From the NCBI GenBank assembly GCA_013152205.1, contig JAADGV010000027.1, forward strand, positions 30,270 through 94,269: a stretch of DNA of 64,000 bases, given 5' to 3'. The stretch's first letter is position 1; the number at the start of each line of letters is the position of its first letter. The notes below the pieces were generated by a model, which did not search any database, was not told the DNA's origin, and saw nothing but the letters and a program-made list of their open reading frames with translations. The position numbers and the translations under genes are program-made. This document shows positions 54,513 to 62,951 of the stretch, one piece after another. This stretch comes from Planctomycetota bacterium (lineage in GTDB: Bacteria; Planctomycetota; Planctomycetia; Pirellulales; Lacipirellulaceae).

Positions 54513-54581
54513 AACCCCTGCTTCTGATCCTTCTCCACAATCGCAAAAAATTGCGTTGAGAAAGAATCGGAAGTAGGGGTT
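54513..54581 (-). terminator. Strong terminator-like hairpin in the leader of the PEP-CTERM gene
   Basis: On the minus strand AACCCCTACTTCCGATTCTT with TCTC pairs with GAGAAGGATCAGAAGCAGGG with GTT, capped by CGCAATTTTTTGCG, and is followed by TTTTTTTGTGG. It lies 64 bases before the gene's ATG and no minus-strand gene lies upstream up to 55170, so it could end a small RNA or act as an attenuator. Confidence 0.7.
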
Positions 54582-55169
54582 CTGTTATTAGCTTGACTCG
54601 CAGTTAGGTTCCAGGCCACTCGAAACACAGCAGGCCTTCAGACGCCCAAGCTACCTAGTATTACGGTCGAAGTCAAATAATTTAGAAATACCCCAACTAT
54701 CCAAAGAATGGCCATTTCCCATAGGGTCCGCACAGCGGCCCCTACCTGGCCACGTTTTTCTTGTTGAAATTGTGCCACCACTTCTGGGAGAATAGCGACT
54801 AGCTTTCAGCCGTTAGCGGTCAGCTTTTTCGTCATTCGTCATTCAGATTTCGTCATTAACCGCGCCCAAATGGACAATATCCACCCCCTTCCGCACTCCA
54901 ATTTCCGCATTCCGCATTCAATATTGTCCACCTCAATGGGGCCCCCCCGCAATTCGTGCCAAAATTAACCAAACAAACACTGACATAGAAGCACCAACCA
55001 ACACACTTTTGTCCAATTAAGTCCCCCCCAGCCGCTTGCGGCTTAGCCAAATCAAAAATCAAGCATACCCTAACCTCCTGCATCTGTTGACAACCGCATA
55101 ACGCGAGTCCACATTGCAGCGTACCAGTTTCGTAAAAACAAAAGTATGAACAAGCGAGGAACTCGAAAT
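54582..55169. other. Intergenic region before the second esterase, with family-D copy
   Basis: 588 bases. 54765-55028 is family-D copy 2. To its left the sequence is unremarkable, and to its right (55029-55169) the ribosome site CGAGGA precedes the start at 55170. No gene recognised. Confidence 0.5.
54765..55028. repeat. Family-D 260-bp intergenic repeat, copy 2
   Basis: Starts TTGAAATTGTGCCACCACTT and ends near TTTTGTCCAATTAAGTCCCC; aligns along its length with 15345-15608 with a few substitutions and small indels. TGGACAATAT (54871) faces ATATTGTCCA (54921). Confidence 0.75.
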
Positions 55170-57287
55170 ATGAAAACGCTTCTGTGGATGTTCGCTATTT
55201 GGTTCACTTCCCTTTCTCTACAGGCCGCTGCACCACGAGCGCTTCCCGAAGGCGAACTGCCCAAGGACGCACGGCTCGGAACGCTACGCCACCTGAGCTA
55301 CGACTATTTCCCCTTCCAAAAAGTTTCGTCGCCGAAGGCCTGGGAAAAACGTGCCGCTGAATTGCGGAAGCAAGTAAAAGTGGCGAACGGCATCTGGCCA
55401 CTCCCCACGCGAACACCCCTCAATGCCATGGTGCATAGTCCCGTTGAGCGGGACGACTACACCGTTTGGCGAGTTTATTTCGAGTCGTTTCCCGGCCACT
55501 ATGTCACGGGCAGCCTCTATCGGCCCAAGCATGTCTCGGGCCGACTTCCCGCGGTGCTTAGCCCGCACGGACATTGGCCCGAAGGCCGTTTTCACGGATT
55601 CGACGATGGCAAACTCAAACAGCAAATCGCAATCGGGGCCGAGCGCTTTCTAGCAGGCGGTCGCCATCCTGTTCAGGCTCGCTGTGTGCAGTTGGCCCGC
55701 ATGGGCTGTGTCGTTTTTCAATACGACATGGACGGCTATGCCGACTCGCTGCAACGACCAGTACATCGCCACGAAAAACGCGAGCACATGAATACAGCAA
55801 CCAACTGGGGACTCAACAGCCCGCAGGCCGAATTGCATTTGCAAAACTTGATGGGCATCCAAACCTGGAACTCAATCCGTGCGATCGATTTTCTGACGAG
55901 TCTCGAAGATGTTGACCCCAAGCGTGTTGTTGTCACTGGATCGAGCGGAGGCGGGACACAGACGTTTATTCTGATGGCCGTCGACGACCGACCCGTCGCA
56001 GCGATTCCCTGCGTCATGGTATCGACAGCAATGCAAGGCGGCTGTCGCTGCGAAAACGCTCCCTACTTGCGAATTGGTGCCGGCAACATCGACCTCGCAG
56101 CCTTGACGGCACCGCGACCGTTGGCTCTCACCGCAGCAGACGATTGGACCGTCGAACTGAAAACCAAAGGCTACCCCGAACTGCTCTCGCTTTACGAAAT
56201 GTTGGGCAAGAAAGACAGCTTCCGCGCTGTCTTCCACACCGAGTTTAAGCACAATTACAACTCGGTGAATCGCACGTTTATGTATGGCTGCGTGAACGAC
56301 TTTCTTGGATTTGGATTCGAGAAGCCAATCTTAGAAGAAGAGTATGTGCCGCTCACCCGCGAAGAGCAGTCGGTCTGGACCAGCGACCATCCCAAGCCGA
56401 GTGGCGAGCAAGCGGGCGAAGCCCACGAGCGAGCCATGTTGCGATGGTGGGCCGAGGATTCCAGCGAGCAGATTACTAAACTTCGCGACGATCCGGCCGC
56501 CTACCAACAAGTCGTAGGCGGCGCTTGGAATGTCATGATCGGTCGCCAGCTTGACGAGGTGGGGTTTGTCGACGCCGAGGCTGCTAAGGAGGTTAAATTT
56601 GGCGACTATCCTGGAGTCGTCCTCATGCTCAAAGACGTTGATGCTGGGAGCCTGTTGCCAGCGATGGTCCTCACCCCGGGCGACAATAACAACGGGCAAG
56701 TCGTCCTTTGGCTCACCGACAACGGGAAGGCGGGGCTACTGGATGCCGAGGGCAAGCCAAACGCAGAGGTCAGCAGCCTGCTCGAAGATGGTTACATCGT
56801 CGTCGGCGTCGACTTGCTCTATCAAGGAGAATTTCTCTCCGACGACAAGCCGCTGACGAGTGCTCGGCTGAACCCCCTCGACCAAAGTCAGGCCGACAAG
56901 AATCGCGAACCGTGGGAGTTTTTCTTTGGCTACAACTCGCCACTCTTTTCTCAACGGGTCCATGATGCGTTGACCACGATTCGCGCAATCCAGCTAAGCC
57001 CGTTACAAGCGTCGCAAATCCACCTAGTCGGCCAAGGCCGAGAGGCCGGCGCCATTGCACTCGCCGCTGCCGTACAGGCCGGAGATGCCCTCGACAAGAC
57101 GGCAATTGCCACCGCCGGGTTTAGCTTCGCGGCCATCGACCGCAAGGACGACCCCATGTTCTTACCAGGAGCCGTCAAGTACGATGGCGTCGAGGGTTTG
57201 AAGCGTTTGCTAGGCGACTCGCAGCTATGGTTCAACGACCAAGAGTCGGTCGACGCAAGCGAAATCGTGACTTGGCTGAAAAAATAA
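55170..57287 (+). CDS. Secreted two-domain acetyl-xylan-esterase-like hydrolase; second domain lacks its nucleophile
   Basis: 705 residues from the ATG at 55170, with GAGGA upstream and MKTLLWMFAIWFTSLSLQAA as signal peptide. Domain one (about 70-390) has LSPHGHWPEGRFHGFD, YDMDGYADS and VVVTGSSGGGTQTF (nucleophile Ser259). Domain two (about 460-705) has DGYIVVGVDLLYQGEF and, where the elbow should be, HLVGQGREAGAIAL, with Gly-Arg replacing the serine. The arrangement parallels 13017-15050. Substrate probably an acylated plant or algal polysaccharide. Confidence 0.8.
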   Translation: MKTLLWMFAIWFTSLSLQAAAPRALPEGELPKDARLGTLRHLSYDYFPFQKVSSPKAWEKRAAELRKQVKVANGIWPLPTRTPLNAMVHSPVERDDYTVWRVYFESFPGHYVTGSLYRPKHVSGRLPAVLSPHGHWPEGRFHGFDDGKLKQQIAIGAERFLAGGRHPVQARCVQLARMGCVVFQYDMDGYADSLQRPVHRHEKREHMNTATNWGLNSPQAELHLQNLMGIQTWNSIRAIDFLTSLEDVDPKRVVVTGSSGGGTQTFILMAVDDRPVAAIPCVMVSTAMQGGCRCENAPYLRIGAGNIDLAALTAPRPLALTAADDWTVELKTKGYPELLSLYEMLGKKDSFRAVFHTEFKHNYNSVNRTFMYGCVNDFLGFGFEKPILEEEYVPLTREEQSVWTSDHPKPSGEQAGEAHERAMLRWWAEDSSEQITKLRDDPAAYQQVVGGAWNVMIGRQLDEVGFVDAEAAKEVKFGDYPGVVLMLKDVDAGSLLPAMVLTPGDNNNGQVVLWLTDNGKAGLLDAEGKPNAEVSSLLEDGYIVVGVDLLYQGEFLSDDKPLTSARLNPLDQSQADKNREPWEFFFGYNSPLFSQRVHDALTTIRAIQLSPLQASQIHLVGQGREAGAIALAAAVQAGDALDKTAIATAGFSFAAIDRKDDPMFLPGAVKYDGVEGLKRLLGDSQLWFNDQESVDASEIVTWLKK

Positions 57288-57324
57288 TCCGATCTCGTGC
57301 CGATACCCGAGTTGCGTACTTATA

Positions 57325-57508
57325 TTAACTACTCAAGGTGAAAAGGGTTGAACCACGAATGACGCGAATTTACACGAATAGGGTCGGGATTTAGCTCAAA
57401 ATCCCCTTCCTGAGATGCGTCTGAATTGGGTTGATTTAGGGCCTGACTAGGCCCTGAATATTCGTGCTATTCGTATGATTCGTGGTTGGTTGTTTTCACT
57501 TTGAGTTA
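57325..57508. repeat. Family-B inverted repeat with extended outer arms
   Basis: Inner arms AACCACGAATGACGCGAATT then TACACGAATA (57351-57380) and TATTCGTGCTATTCGTATGA then TTCGTGGTT (57459-57487). Outside them, ACTCAAGGTGAAAA faces TTTTCACTTTGAGTTAA. It fills most of the gap between the esterase and the symporter. Confidence 0.75.
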
Positions 57509-57561
57509 AATAGCACCAAACCTCTCGTCTAATCCAGGAAATTGAAAACAGGAAGTACCGC

Positions 57562-59760
57562 ATGCAAACTGCTGATATTCTCGTTCTTTTCGTGTATTTT
57601 TTCGCGATGATTGTAATTGGCATTGTGTGTGCCATGCGTGTGAAGAAGCAAGAAGACTTCTTTATGGGTGGCCGCGGTTTTGGAAAGTTACTCCAAACCT
57701 TTGCCGCTTTCGGGGCGGGGACCGGATCGCAGGAACCGATCAATGTAGGGCGAACTACTTGGACCAGCGGGCTGAGTGGCGTGTGGAGCGCACTGATGTG
57801 GCTCTTTGTGACGCCGTTCTATTGGATATTTGCCGTCTGGTATCGTCGGATGCGACATATCACCATTGGCGATTGGTTTGTCGAACGATATGAAAGCCGA
57901 GCGATGGGGGCAGCTTACACCGTTTTTGGTTTTTGTTTTTACATCGCATACCTTTCGACCATGTTCTCAGCGATAGCCAAAGTGGCTTCACCGTTGCTGG
58001 GTGAGGCAACGATTCAGACGATGGTGGGCTGGATTGGTTCTGAGGACCCCGCCGACCTTCGGTACATTCTCATACCGGCTATTGCTGTAATTGTGGTTGC
58101 TTACGGAGTGGTAGGCGGCTTAGCGGCAGCCTATTGGACCGATTTGATTCAAGGGCTGGGTATCATTTTGCTGTCAATTCTTTTGATCCCTTACGGCCTA
58201 TCCGCTTTGGTAGAGAAGTATGGAGATGATTACGCAGCGTCGACGGGGCAGCAGATCGACGAGCTGGATACCTGGGATGGGTTCAGTATTATGCACCAGC
58301 GGGTAAGTGCGGATAGTTTTCAGTTGTTTGGCGGGCCACGTTCTAGCGAATTTCCATTGCACTATATTATATCGCTGTCGTTGCTGGGGTTGGTGGGGAT
58401 TGTTGTTCAGCCACACTTTATTACTACCGGCGGCGGTACCGCCCGATCCGAGCAGGCAGCTCGTATCGGCTTGGTGACCGGAAATTTCTTGAAACGGTTT
58501 TGCACCATTGGTTGGGCGATCACTGCGCTGATTGTGGTTGCTTTGCTTTCCGATAGTTTAGAAATTAACCAAGACCCTGACCTCGCCTGGGGTGTGGCTA
58601 CCCGAGAAATCTTGGGAAATGCCAGTATTGGAGGCGTTTACATCGGCTTAGTCGGGCTGATGTTGGCTTGCTTGTTGGCCGCGTTGATGTCGTCGGCAGA
58701 CTGCAATATGTTGGTCGCTTCGGCACTGCTTGTGCGTAATGTCTATGCCCCTTACTTCAATCCAAATGCTAGCGAAAAACAGTACATCACTGCCGGTAGG
58801 ATTGCCGGTTTCCTTATTATATTTGGCGCTTCTTGGGTCGCATTGGAATCATTCGATGTTTTTGCTCAGTACAAATTTGCGTTAGAGATTGCAATTCTGT
58901 TTGCCGCACCGTTTTGGGTGGGTATGTTTTGGCGTCGAGCCACGACCGGTGCCGCTTGGGGAACAATCGTGTTTTCGTTGGCCTTTTTCTTTGTCGTTCC
59001 GTATGCGTTGCCTGCGGTGATGCCCTCGCTTCGTGACAATCAAGATTTAGCTATTAGCAACGATGTGGTAACGACCACAATTTCTCGCCTGGCAACTCCG
59101 GCAGATATCGCTCGACGCCAAGCGGAAATCGCCCTTTGGGGAAATGCAAAAGAGCCAACTGGTGAGCAACCTGCGGTGCTTACCCTAGGCGATACGTTTG
59201 ACGACAAATTCACCACAGGTGGCCAATCGATCTTTTGGGGCGGCGGTGTTGATGATCTCGGCGAGGCAGAACTCGTCGAGATATCTCGCGAGGAAAGCGA
59301 AGACGGTTCGAAGGTGGTCGCCACGCGTCGTAAGCAAGGAACTTTTCAGGGAAAGGGCCGGATGAACTTAGACTACTATCTCTATCACGCGTTGGGCATG
59401 GATTTGAGAAAGGCGGATAAGGCAATGCTGCAAACCCTGCGATTACCGCCGCGCATGATCATGCCATTCCTGGTCATGATCTTGTTGAGCCTGGTTACTC
59501 GCCCCGGCTCGAAGGAAGCACTTGATCGCTACTACGTCAAGATGAAGACGCCGGTCGATCCGGAGCCAGAGAACGATCTGCGGGAGTTGGAACTATCGTA
59601 CGCGACGCCCTCTCGTTACGACCATAAAAAGATGTTCCCAAATACTAGCCTGGAAATACAAAAGCCAACCACAGCAGATGTGTCTGGGTTTGTCATTAGC
59701 ATCGGCATTTGCGTGCTGTTCTTACTATTGGCAATGTGGTTAGCGAACATTGGTAGTTGA
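57562..59760 (+). CDS. Sodium:solute symporter (SSS family)
   Basis: 732 residues, long for this family. VLFVYFFAMIVIGIVCAMRV is helix 1 and EDFFMGGRGFGKLLQTFAAF the characteristic SSS loop. About 12 further hydrophobic segments follow, including LVGLMLACLLAALMSSADCN with the typical MSSADCN site. A soluble insertion at about residues 500-600 (SRLATPADIARRQAEIALWG onwards) lies between late helices. It imports a sugar or organic acid with sodium; with the UxaE-like gene 36 bases on, uronate is the likely cargo. Confidence 0.85.
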   Translation: MQTADILVLFVYFFAMIVIGIVCAMRVKKQEDFFMGGRGFGKLLQTFAAFGAGTGSQEPINVGRTTWTSGLSGVWSALMWLFVTPFYWIFAVWYRRMRHITIGDWFVERYESRAMGAAYTVFGFCFYIAYLSTMFSAIAKVASPLLGEATIQTMVGWIGSEDPADLRYILIPAIAVIVVAYGVVGGLAAAYWTDLIQGLGIILLSILLIPYGLSALVEKYGDDYAASTGQQIDELDTWDGFSIMHQRVSADSFQLFGGPRSSEFPLHYIISLSLLGLVGIVVQPHFITTGGGTARSEQAARIGLVTGNFLKRFCTIGWAITALIVVALLSDSLEINQDPDLAWGVATREILGNASIGGVYIGLVGLMLACLLAALMSSADCNMLVASALLVRNVYAPYFNPNASEKQYITAGRIAGFLIIFGASWVALESFDVFAQYKFALEIAILFAAPFWVGMFWRRATTGAAWGTIVFSLAFFFVVPYALPAVMPSLRDNQDLAISNDVVTTTISRLATPADIARRQAEIALWGNAKEPTGEQPAVLTLGDTFDDKFTTGGQSIFWGGGVDDLGEAELVEISREESEDGSKVVATRRKQGTFQGKGRMNLDYYLYHALGMDLRKADKAMLQTLRLPPRMIMPFLVMILLSLVTRPGSKEALDRYYVKMKTPVDPEPENDLRELELSYATPSRYDHKKMFPNTSLEIQKPTTADVSGFVISIGICVLFLLLAMWLANIGS

Positions 59761-59796
59761 GCCGTTACAATTTGACCTAGGAAGCCAATCACACTC

Positions 59797-61047
59797 ATGT
59801 TGGAACTTGAAAAATACTCGTTTGGCGTTGGCGATCGCTTTGCGAAGCAGGCTAAGGCCCAGTTAGCGGCTTTGATGAAGGTGGCCGACGACGGGGTCTG
59901 CGTGGTGCCGGTCTGGAATAAGTCGCACCGTGAACACACAACGATCGGCTCGCAACCGATCGATACTCGCGTCGCGGCAGACACTGCGGTTCGCGAACTT
60001 GGCTGGACTCAGCCGTATCACGTCGATGCCGATCACATCAATCTCGAGACGGTCGACCACTATTTAGAAACGAGCGATTTTTTTACCATCGATGTGGCCG
60101 ATGCCATTGGTGCGCCGATGGACGAGTCGTTGGTTCAAGCTTTCGTCGATCGACATCCCGAATTAGTGGGCCAGATCGAAATTCCAGGGCTTTCTCAACC
60201 AATCGCAACCACGAGCGATTCGGTGGCCGCCACCGCCCGGCAGTACCTCGCTGCCGTACAGCGAGCTGGCGAAATTTATCGTCACATCGAGTCGGCCAAA
60301 GACGTAGACACTTTTATTACGGAAGTGTCGATGGACGAGACGGATCAGCCGCAGACACCTCCAGAGATGTTGGTTATTCTAGCCGCGATTGCCGACGAAG
60401 GGGTCGCCGTGCAGACGATCGCTCCTAAGTTCACAGGCCGATTCAACAAGGGGGTCGACTACGTTGGCGAAGTGGCTCAGTTTACCCGTGAGTTCAGTGC
60501 CGACTTAGCCGTCATTGCTCACTCCATTGGGCAGTACGGATTGCCAAGCAACCTGAAGCTGAGCGTTCACTCAGGCAGCGATAAGTTTTCGATCTATCCT
60601 GCGATTCGTAAGTGTTTGCAAAGCTCCGGCGCCGGTGTCCACCTGAAGACGGCAGGAACCACTTGGCTCGAAGAATTGATCGGAATGGCTGAGGCCGGTG
60701 GCGAGGGGCTAGATCTGGCCAAAGAAATTTACGCCCAAGCATTGGCCGCCATCGACCAACTTTGTGCCCCGTACGCGTCGGTCATCAACGTCGATCGTTC
60801 GCAGCTGCCCAAGCAAATCGATGCCTGGAGTTCACAGCAATACGTGGATGCCTTGCGACACGACCCGACTTGCCCCGACTTCAACCCTAGTTTTCGACAG
60901 CTATTGCATGTGGGCTACAAGATTGCTGCGCAAATGGGAGATCGTTACCTGGCAATGCTGGCAGAGTGTGAAGAAACAATTTCCAAAAACGTGACAGCCA
61001 ATCTCTACGAGCGGCATCTGGTGCCGTTGTTTGTTGGAGACGTGTAA
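59797..61047 (+). CDS. Tagaturonate epimerase-family protein (UxaE-like)
   Basis: 416 residues. KYSFGVGDRFAKQAKAQLAA near the start, YHVDADHINLETVDHYLETS with conserved His and Asp, ITEVSMDETDQPQTPPEMLV, and HSGSDKFSIYPAIRKCL are the landmarks of the tagaturonate/fructuronate epimerase family. It would interconvert D-tagaturonate and D-fructuronate in the cytosol, bridging galacturonate and glucuronate degradation. Sits 36 bases past the symporter, probably the same transcript. Confidence 0.8.
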   Translation: MLELEKYSFGVGDRFAKQAKAQLAALMKVADDGVCVVPVWNKSHREHTTIGSQPIDTRVAADTAVRELGWTQPYHVDADHINLETVDHYLETSDFFTIDVADAIGAPMDESLVQAFVDRHPELVGQIEIPGLSQPIATTSDSVAATARQYLAAVQRAGEIYRHIESAKDVDTFITEVSMDETDQPQTPPEMLVILAAIADEGVAVQTIAPKFTGRFNKGVDYVGEVAQFTREFSADLAVIAHSIGQYGLPSNLKLSVHSGSDKFSIYPAIRKCLQSSGAGVHLKTAGTTWLEELIGMAEAGGEGLDLAKEIYAQALAAIDQLCAPYASVINVDRSQLPKQIDAWSSQQYVDALRHDPTCPDFNPSFRQLLHVGYKIAAQMGDRYLAMLAECEETISKNVTANLYERHLVPLFVGDV

Positions 61048-61187
61048 CGAAACCGATGTGTGAGTTACTGAAAGTGAAAAGAGAATGATCCCAGCGCGGC
61101 ATAGCCGCAACCAAGCAATGTTTGACAGGACAAACAGGATAAAACCAGATGCGAGACAACTCTGCCGATCACCAAAATGGATTGAAA

Positions 61188-61240
61188 GAACACTAATCTT
61201 CGCTAATCGGATTAGCGCCGATTAGCGAAGATTAGTGTTC
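61188..61240. repeat. Perfect 23-bp inverted repeat
   Basis: GAACACTAATCTTCGCTAAT followed by CGG pairs exactly with its complement at 61218-61240, with a 7-base loop ATTAGCG. The core GATTAGCG motif also occurs near 446 and 10637. Confidence 0.8.
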
Positions 61241-61260
61241 CAACTCAAATTGATAACCGT

Positions 61261-61300
61261 TGCCTTTCCTTTGCGCCTTAGCGCCTTTGCGTGAAATCTC
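61261..61300. repeat. Family-A outer-arm fragment
   Basis: TTTCCTTTGCGCCTTAGCGC followed by CTTTGCGTGAAAT matches the right outer arm of family A; no inner repeat or left arm is present. Confidence 0.6.
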
Positions 61301-61387
61301 TGCTTGTTTTCGGTTTGAGTAAATTAGCGGACGTTTGCCAATTTTTCTTGTGGTGTTTTTACTTTTTCACGAAGCGGCGGTGATTTG

Positions 61388-62395
61388 ATGAAAACGAAAG
61401 TTCGATGGGGAATCCTCGGGGCGGCAGCCATTGCGCGCGAGGCGGTGATCCCAGGGATGCAGAAGCAGCCTTATTGCGAGTCTGCAGAGGTAACGGCCAT
61501 CGCTTCGCGTGATCTTGCGAAGGCAGAAGCTGTGGCGAAGGAGTTTTCGATTCCTCGGACGTTTGGCTCGTACGAACAACTGTTGGCCGACAAAGAAATC
61601 GACGCTGTTTATATCCCTTTGCCGAACCATCTGCATGTGCCGTATGCGATCAAGGCATTGCAGGCAGGCAAGCATGTGTTGTGCGAGAAGCCGATTGCTT
61701 TGTCGGTGGCTGAGGCAGAGACGTTGGTCGAGGCAGGTCGGCAGCATCCGGAGCTGAAATTGATGGAGGCGTTTATGTATCGCCATCATCCACAGTGGCA
61801 TTGGGCGCGGCAGGTGATCGACGACGGTAAGATTGGCGAGCTGCGAACGATCCACTCGTTTTTTTCTTACTTCGACGACGATCCCAACAGTATTCATAAT
61901 CACTCGGAATGGGGTGGTGGTGGGTTGATGGATATAGGTTGTTATCCGATTTCGCTTTCGCGATTTCTTTTCGACGACGAACCCAAACGGGTCGTTGGCA
62001 TTTTAGAAGAAGCTCCGGAGTTTGGAGTGGATAGCTTGACTTCGGGAATCATGGAGTTCGAGGCCGGCACCGCAACTTTCACTTGTTCGATTCGGCTCAC
62101 CGATCATCAGCGGATCAATGCTTACGGAACCAAAGGCCGCTTGGAAATCGAAATCCCTTTCAATCCTCTTCCCGAAAGCCCAAGCCGCGCTTGGCTGGAA
62201 ATCGATGGCGTGGGGCGAGAAGAAATAACGTTTGACGTTTGCGATCAGTACGGAATTCAGGCGGAGTTGTTCTCGCAAGCAATCCTAAACAACACGCCGG
62301 TGCCAACGCCGATCGAAGACGCCGTGGCCAACATGCGCGTGCTAAAGGCGATTGTGCAAAGCGGAAAAAACAACGGGTGGGAATGTTTGATGTGA
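61388..62395 (+). CDS. Cytosolic Gfo/Idh/MocA oxidoreductase
   Basis: 335 residues from the ATG at 61388, with no signal peptide, unlike the four exported homologues. RWGILGAAAIAREAVIPGMQ is the NAD loop, HVLCEKPIALSV the EKP motif and GGGLMDIGCYPISLSRFLF the conserved helix. It matches the shorter NADP-dependent sugar or trans-dihydrodiol-type dehydrogenase branch. Close to the symporter and UxaE-like gene, so a uronate or keto-sugar reductase role is possible but unproven. Confidence 0.85.
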   Translation: MKTKVRWGILGAAAIAREAVIPGMQKQPYCESAEVTAIASRDLAKAEAVAKEFSIPRTFGSYEQLLADKEIDAVYIPLPNHLHVPYAIKALQAGKHVLCEKPIALSVAEAETLVEAGRQHPELKLMEAFMYRHHPQWHWARQVIDDGKIGELRTIHSFFSYFDDDPNSIHNHSEWGGGGLMDIGCYPISLSRFLFDDEPKRVVGILEEAPEFGVDSLTSGIMEFEAGTATFTCSIRLTDHQRINAYGTKGRLEIEIPFNPLPESPSRAWLEIDGVGREEITFDVCDQYGIQAELFSQAILNNTPVPTPIEDAVANMRVLKAIVQSGKNNGWECLM

Positions 62396-62951
62396 GGATG
62401 TTTGATTGTTGATCGGACACTTGATGGCCGATAGCTGGAGCAACTTTCCAAATGATGCGTACAGCAGCCGTGTTACCCCAAGTGGCAAGCGTTAGCGGTG
62501 GCGGCCACTTACAATTATTACTTACTCGGTGCTCTTCGTGGTTAGTTCCTTATCGGTCCGATTTTTTGACTTAGCAATCTCCCTAGCAACTAGTTCCGCT
62601 TAATTGACAGGATGCGACCTAAACGGTACGATCCGTAAACCGGCATTCGAGCCGAGAGCAGCTCGAATCGGTTTCTATTCGCGACGAGCACCCGCATACC
62701 CTGAGTTAGAAGTGTCAGAGAAGCTCAGGCCTCATGGGGTTTCGCTATTGAAGAATTGTGGGTGGAACCCATTTGAGGGTATTGGCTTCGCGGCCAGTAT
62801 CCTGCCCGACCAAATTTAGAACTGCTGACTGTTTCTTCCGAAAGACATCGGGAGATTATGAGAGACGGACCTCGAAGTTACGCCTAGTTCAAATCTTATC
62901 TCTCGCAACTTATCGTCACACTTTTAGCTTGGAACAAAAGGAGATCGAAGT
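62396..62951. other. Intergenic region, no convincing gene
   Basis: 556 bases. GTTAGCGGTGGCGGCCAC at 62489 and CTCGGTGCTCTTCGTGGTTA at 62525 are repeat fragments. A 71-codon open frame at 62604-62819 has neither leader nor ribosome site. AAAAGGAG at 62938 is the site for the sulfatase start. Confidence 0.5.

Larger units (their letters stand above)
61048..61387. other. Intergenic region with a perfect 23-bp palindrome and family-A fragment
   Basis: 340 bases. Holds TTACTGAAAGTGAAAA near 61065, an AGGACAAACAGGATAA motif near 61127, the palindrome at 61188-61240 and the family-A arm at 61261-61300. The start of the next gene at 61388 has no strong ribosome site. No gene seen. Confidence 0.5.

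Noticed and set aside
15498..55083. Possible small cysteine-rich peptide in both family-D copies (GWCFY and FGTN shared)
   Set aside because: The reading frame is broken by small indels between the copies and there is no shared start or ribosome site; the likeness follows from the DNA repeat.
62604..62819. 71-codon open frame before the sulfatase
   Set aside because: Lacks a ribosome site, leader or family signature; treated as intergenic.
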